Assembly: GCA_035063785.1 (NCBI GenBank)
Contig: JAPSFS010000009.1
Location: forward strand, 120,644-184,643
Direction of reading: 5' to 3'
Length of the DNA stretch: 64,000 nucleotides
DNA from: Comamonas_C sp026954015
GTDB taxonomy: Bacteria; Pseudomonadota; Gammaproteobacteria; Burkholderiales; Burkholderiaceae_C
Positions 62,011-64,000 of the stretch are shown in pieces. Under the pieces are notes generated by a model that searched no databases, was not told the DNA's origin, and worked only from the letters and a program-made list of their open reading frames with translations. A program made the translations under genes and the position numbers. The first letter of the stretch is position 1, and every line of letters starts with the position of its first letter.

Positions 62011-62181
62011 GTCTGCGGTGCCACCGGGCTTTATATTGCCTTGAACCAATGCTCCTAGAGCAAGGGCTTGGTATATCACCCGGCGGGCGTGATCATCTCG
62101 CGTCAGATGAACCCAACGCCGGGTTGCCCTGGCCCACCTGAACTCCGGTTCAGGATGAGGGCCCGGTGGATCGCCGCAGAC
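62011..62181 (+). ncRNA. ssrS: 6S RNA
   Basis: GTCTGCGGTGCCACCGGGC at the 5' end pairs with GCCCGGTGGATCGCCGCAGAC at the 3' end, giving the long closing stem. A large central bulge lies between. About 171 bases. The place directly after zapA is the conserved one for ssrS. 6S RNA holds the sigma-70 polymerase in stationary phase by mimicking an open promoter. The usual 5-formyltetrahydrofolate cyclo-ligase gene does not follow here. Confidence 0.92.
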
Positions 62182-62233
62182 ACCTTCCCTTCCACCACGC
62201 ACCCTCACCGCCGCTGGCGGCGGCGCCACCGCG

Positions 62234-63532
62234 CTACGCCGCGGCAGCGGACGGCATGCGCTCGAAGAAATAGCACAGATGCTGCTGCGGCAGCACGTGG
62301 CCGAGCACCTCGTCGGGCAGGAAGTCCAGCTTCACGCTGCGGCGGATGCTGCGCTCGGTCTGCGCGCTCAGGTCCAGCGCCAGCGCATCCTGCGGGTCTT
62401 CACCGGGGGTGTAGGGCAGCACGCACGGGCGCAGCGGGTACTGCGAGTTGCTGGAGAGCACGCGCGCAAAACGCCCGTCGTCGAGCTGCACCATCGACCC
62501 CGGCGGGTACACCCCCATCATGCGGATGAACGCCCCCAGCACGGTGATCGCGTCGAAACGCTCGCGCTCCTGCGCGAACAGCCGCGCCAGCGCCTCGTGC
62601 GGCGTGCACGCGGCCTCGCCGTGCAGCGGGTTGCACATGCGGTCGTAACGGTTCACCAGCGCCAGAATCTGCCCCGCACGGCTCATCTGCGCAGCGCCCA
62701 GCCCGCGCGGGAAGCCGCTGCCGTCGGCCATCTCGTGGTGCTGCCCTATCGCCAGCAGCACCTCGCCGCCAAAGCCCATGCGCTGCGCGAGCGCGACCGA
62801 CTGCACCACGTGGTCCTCATACCGGCTGCGGTCGATCGGCGACAGCGGCGCATTCGGCTCGGCAATGTGCGCGGGCAGACGCACCTTGCCGATATCGTGC
62901 ACGAACGCCGCGGCCGCGAGCCGCTGCAGCGCTTCGGCCCCCATCCCCAGCGTGCGCCCTAGCAGCATCGAGAGCACCATCACGTTCACCGCATGCCGGC
63001 TCGGGCGCTGCGCGCTCACCTGCGTGAGCAGGTGCACCGCGTAATTTTCGGCATCGAGCAGCTCGGCTACATCGCGCCGCGCCCGCTCCTCCACCTGCGC
63101 GCGCGCCTGCGCCGGCGCCTTGTCCACGAGACCAACGATTTGCGCGTACAGCACCGCGGCCTGCTGGTAGCGCAGGCGGCTGTGCGCCTGCAGCCGCTCC
63201 CAGTCGCCCCCGGGGGACAGACCGGCGGGCCCGCCCGCCACGAGCTCGGCCAGCGCCGAATCGGCATCCACTTGCTCGGCCAGGGGCGCCGGCTGCGTCC
63301 CCCTGCCGCCATCCGCCGCAAATGCCGCGGGCACCGGCATGGCCAGCAGGCTCCTGGACGGTACGTACCGCACCTGCCGCAAGCCCAGTTCGCGCAAGAT
63401 GCGGATCTGGTCGTCCGACGACACGCGAAAGCTGTTCGTCGGAAACGGGTGGTTCATCCAGCCGATTTCGAGCTGGATGTACATGCCCACGCGGAGCGCG
63501 TCGATGTCGATCAGGATGGAGGGTGTTGACAC
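62234..63532 (-). CDS. HD-GYP-like phosphodiesterase with N-terminal DUF3391
   Basis: 432 residues. Residues about 1-130 are DUF3391 (IDIDALRVGMYIQLEIGWM, then RELGLRQVRYVPSRS). Residues about 155-320 are the HD-GYP domain: HAVNVMVLSMLLGRTLG, FVHDIGKVRLP with the HD pair, and IGQHHEMADGSGFPRGLG where GYP reads GFP. HD-GYP proteins cleave c-di-GMP using two or three metals. The GFP variant may change activity or partner binding. A C-terminal tail of about 100 residues has MVQLDDGRFARVLSSNS. Confidence 0.88.
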   Translation of the reverse strand: MSTPSILIDIDALRVGMYIQLEIGWMNHPFPTNSFRVSSDDQIRILRELGLRQVRYVPSRSLLAMPVPAAFAADGGRGTQPAPLAEQVDADSALAELVAGGPAGLSPGGDWERLQAHSRLRYQQAAVLYAQIVGLVDKAPAQARAQVEERARRDVAELLDAENYAVHLLTQVSAQRPSRHAVNVMVLSMLLGRTLGMGAEALQRLAAAAFVHDIGKVRLPAHIAEPNAPLSPIDRSRYEDHVVQSVALAQRMGFGGEVLLAIGQHHEMADGSGFPRGLGAAQMSRAGQILALVNRYDRMCNPLHGEAACTPHEALARLFAQERERFDAITVLGAFIRMMGVYPPGSMVQLDDGRFARVLSSNSQYPLRPCVLPYTPGEDPQDALALDLSAQTERSIRRSVKLDFLPDEVLGHVLPQQHLCYFFERMPSAAAA

Positions 63533-63671
63533 GGGTGATCCGCCTGTCCACGACGGTCATGCCGTCGAGGGATTTCTTCCCTCCGTTATCGGCAGCGCCA
63601 CCCCGTACTTGACGTGCACCCTGATGAGCCGAATCCCGCAAGACACGACGAAACACGGGCCAGAAAAAGGA

Positions 63672-63696
63672 AAAACCAACCGGGGCGGTTGGTTTT
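63672..63696 (-). terminator. hairpin terminator after the tRNA/tmRNA-like 3' end
   Basis: AAAACCAACCG-GGG-CGGTTGGTTTT: an 11-bp stem with A and T runs on both sides, so it can act in both directions. It lies 11 bases past the CCA end at 63708. Confidence 0.85.
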
Positions 63697-63707
63697 GGGG
63701 TCGTTGG

Positions 63708-63740
63708 TGGTGGTGGAAACGGGAACCGAACCCGCGTCCG
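63708..63740 (-). other. 3' end of a tRNA- or tmRNA-like gene (T-arm, acceptor strand, CCA)
   Basis: Minus strand: CGGACGCGGGTTCGGTTCCC, then GTTTCCACCACCA. The T-arm GCGGG-TTCGGTT-CCCGT, seven acceptor bases TTCCACC, discriminator A and CCA are all present, and a terminator follows. GGACGCGGGTTC is the usual 3' end of tmRNA. I could not fold a tRNA upstream, and no tmRNA tag peptide sequence is seen in the remaining 260 bases. It is either the end of an RNA gene whose rest lies beyond the window or an attachment-site remnant. Confidence 0.55.
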
Positions 63741-64000
63741 TTTTCTGAGCCAGATAGTAATGCATTGGGCTTGAGGGCGTGGGTTCGAGGATTTGGCCAC
63801 CGTCACTGTTCTGAACCCAAATCGAACTCCAGCCAATCCCTCCCAGACCAAAGAAAGCCGTCATCTTCTGGTATGGCAGATGCCCCCTTCGGCCGCATAG
63901 AAAAGTGTCGCCTTTTCCCTGTTGTCTTGAGCGACCAAGTTGCCTGGCAAGTTCCGCATTGGCAGTAGAAGTCCTGCTGCTGCCCTCGCACGAATCGCGC
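63741..64000. other. unassigned DNA at the right edge
   Basis: No gene could be assigned. On the minus strand a 62-codon frame from GTG 63991 (start MRGQQQDFYCQCGTCQ, possible zinc ribbon) ends at 63803, and another frame continues to 63586 through the RNA-like sequence. Neither has a ribosome site or a recognised family. It may be the edge of an integrated element or the inner part of an RNA gene. Confidence 0.35.

Noticed and set aside
63708..63803. Class II tRNA of about 96 bases with GGTGGCC as 5' acceptor
   Set aside because: Only five acceptor pairs form, there is no D-arm or anticodon stem, and the tRNA core bases are missing.
63708..64000. Complete tmRNA with tag peptide
   Set aside because: No sequence encoding an ANDxxxALAA-type tag is present in the 260 bases upstream of the 3' end.

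Overview
The window is high-GC DNA from a betaproteobacterium of the order Burkholderiales, most likely the family Comamonadaceae. The evidence is the gene arrangement (zapA next to a 6S RNA gene, mltG-tmk-holB-pilZ-tatD, tolB-pal-cpoB, EttA, a DUF1631 protein), the protein sequences themselves, and a short dispersed palindrome (AGCGCTTGTCC-TCAAGCGCT type) that I associate from memory with Comamonadaceae genomes. No species can be named from the sequence alone.

Layout. 1-6.55 kb: the start of an isochorismatase-fold hydrolase, a divergent IclR regulator, and a branched-chain-amino-acid-type ABC importer (binding protein, LivH, a LivM-LivG fusion, LivF). 6.7-13.75 kb: housekeeping and envelope genes (DUF1631 protein, ettA, rhlE, an M14 peptidase-like lipoprotein with damaged metal-site motifs). 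13.75-20.35 kb: a decayed mobile region ending at tRNA-Lys. It holds a rarD fragment, pieces of IS3, IS1182 and IS5 family elements, a HI1419/HI1420-type toxin-antitoxin pair, a complete IS3/IS51-type element that has beheaded a membrane-protein gene, an intact MarR/oxidoreductase pair and a truncated integrase. 20.46-31.4 kb: core genes (tcdA, cpoB, pal, tolB, an MsbA-type exporter, an ankyrin protein, tatD, pilZ, holB, tmk, mltG, ygfZ), many overlapping by 4 bases. 31.4-37.3 kb: a small palindromic element, a second isochorismatase-type hydrolase with a divergent GlxA-type regulator, and a MscS, esterase, thioesterase-acetyltransferase operon plus an exported hydratase-like protein.

37.4-61.4 kb is the late cobalamin pathway, with all pieces on the minus strand: btuB, cobU, btuF, btuC, btuD under a clear cobalamin riboswitch, then cobO, cbiB, the cobC/cobD-type aminotransferase, cobQ, cobT, cobS and a ribazole-phosphatase-type gene. 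The set looks like one ancestral block opened by unrelated cassettes: an FAD monooxygenase; an ECF sigma/anti-sigma group and ogt; a three-gene cluster with a diiron protein; a HipA-like kinase with a DUF3037 partner; and a TonB receptor with a Fur-type site. No corrin-ring synthesis genes are present, so the block fits uptake and salvage of B12 precursors.

61.4-64 kb: a TIGR02449/ZapB-like gene, zapA, a well-supported 6S RNA gene, a DUF3391/HD-GYP-like phosphodiesterase, and at the right edge the 3' end of a tRNA- or tmRNA-like gene with its terminator.

The most interesting items are the TusA-like/diiron + PhnD-like + acyl-CoA-dehydrogenase-stub cluster (45999-48269), the HipA-like/DUF3037 pair (43749-44919), the palindromic repeat that has entered coding sequence of cobamide genes, and two 158-base palindromic elements sharing a core.
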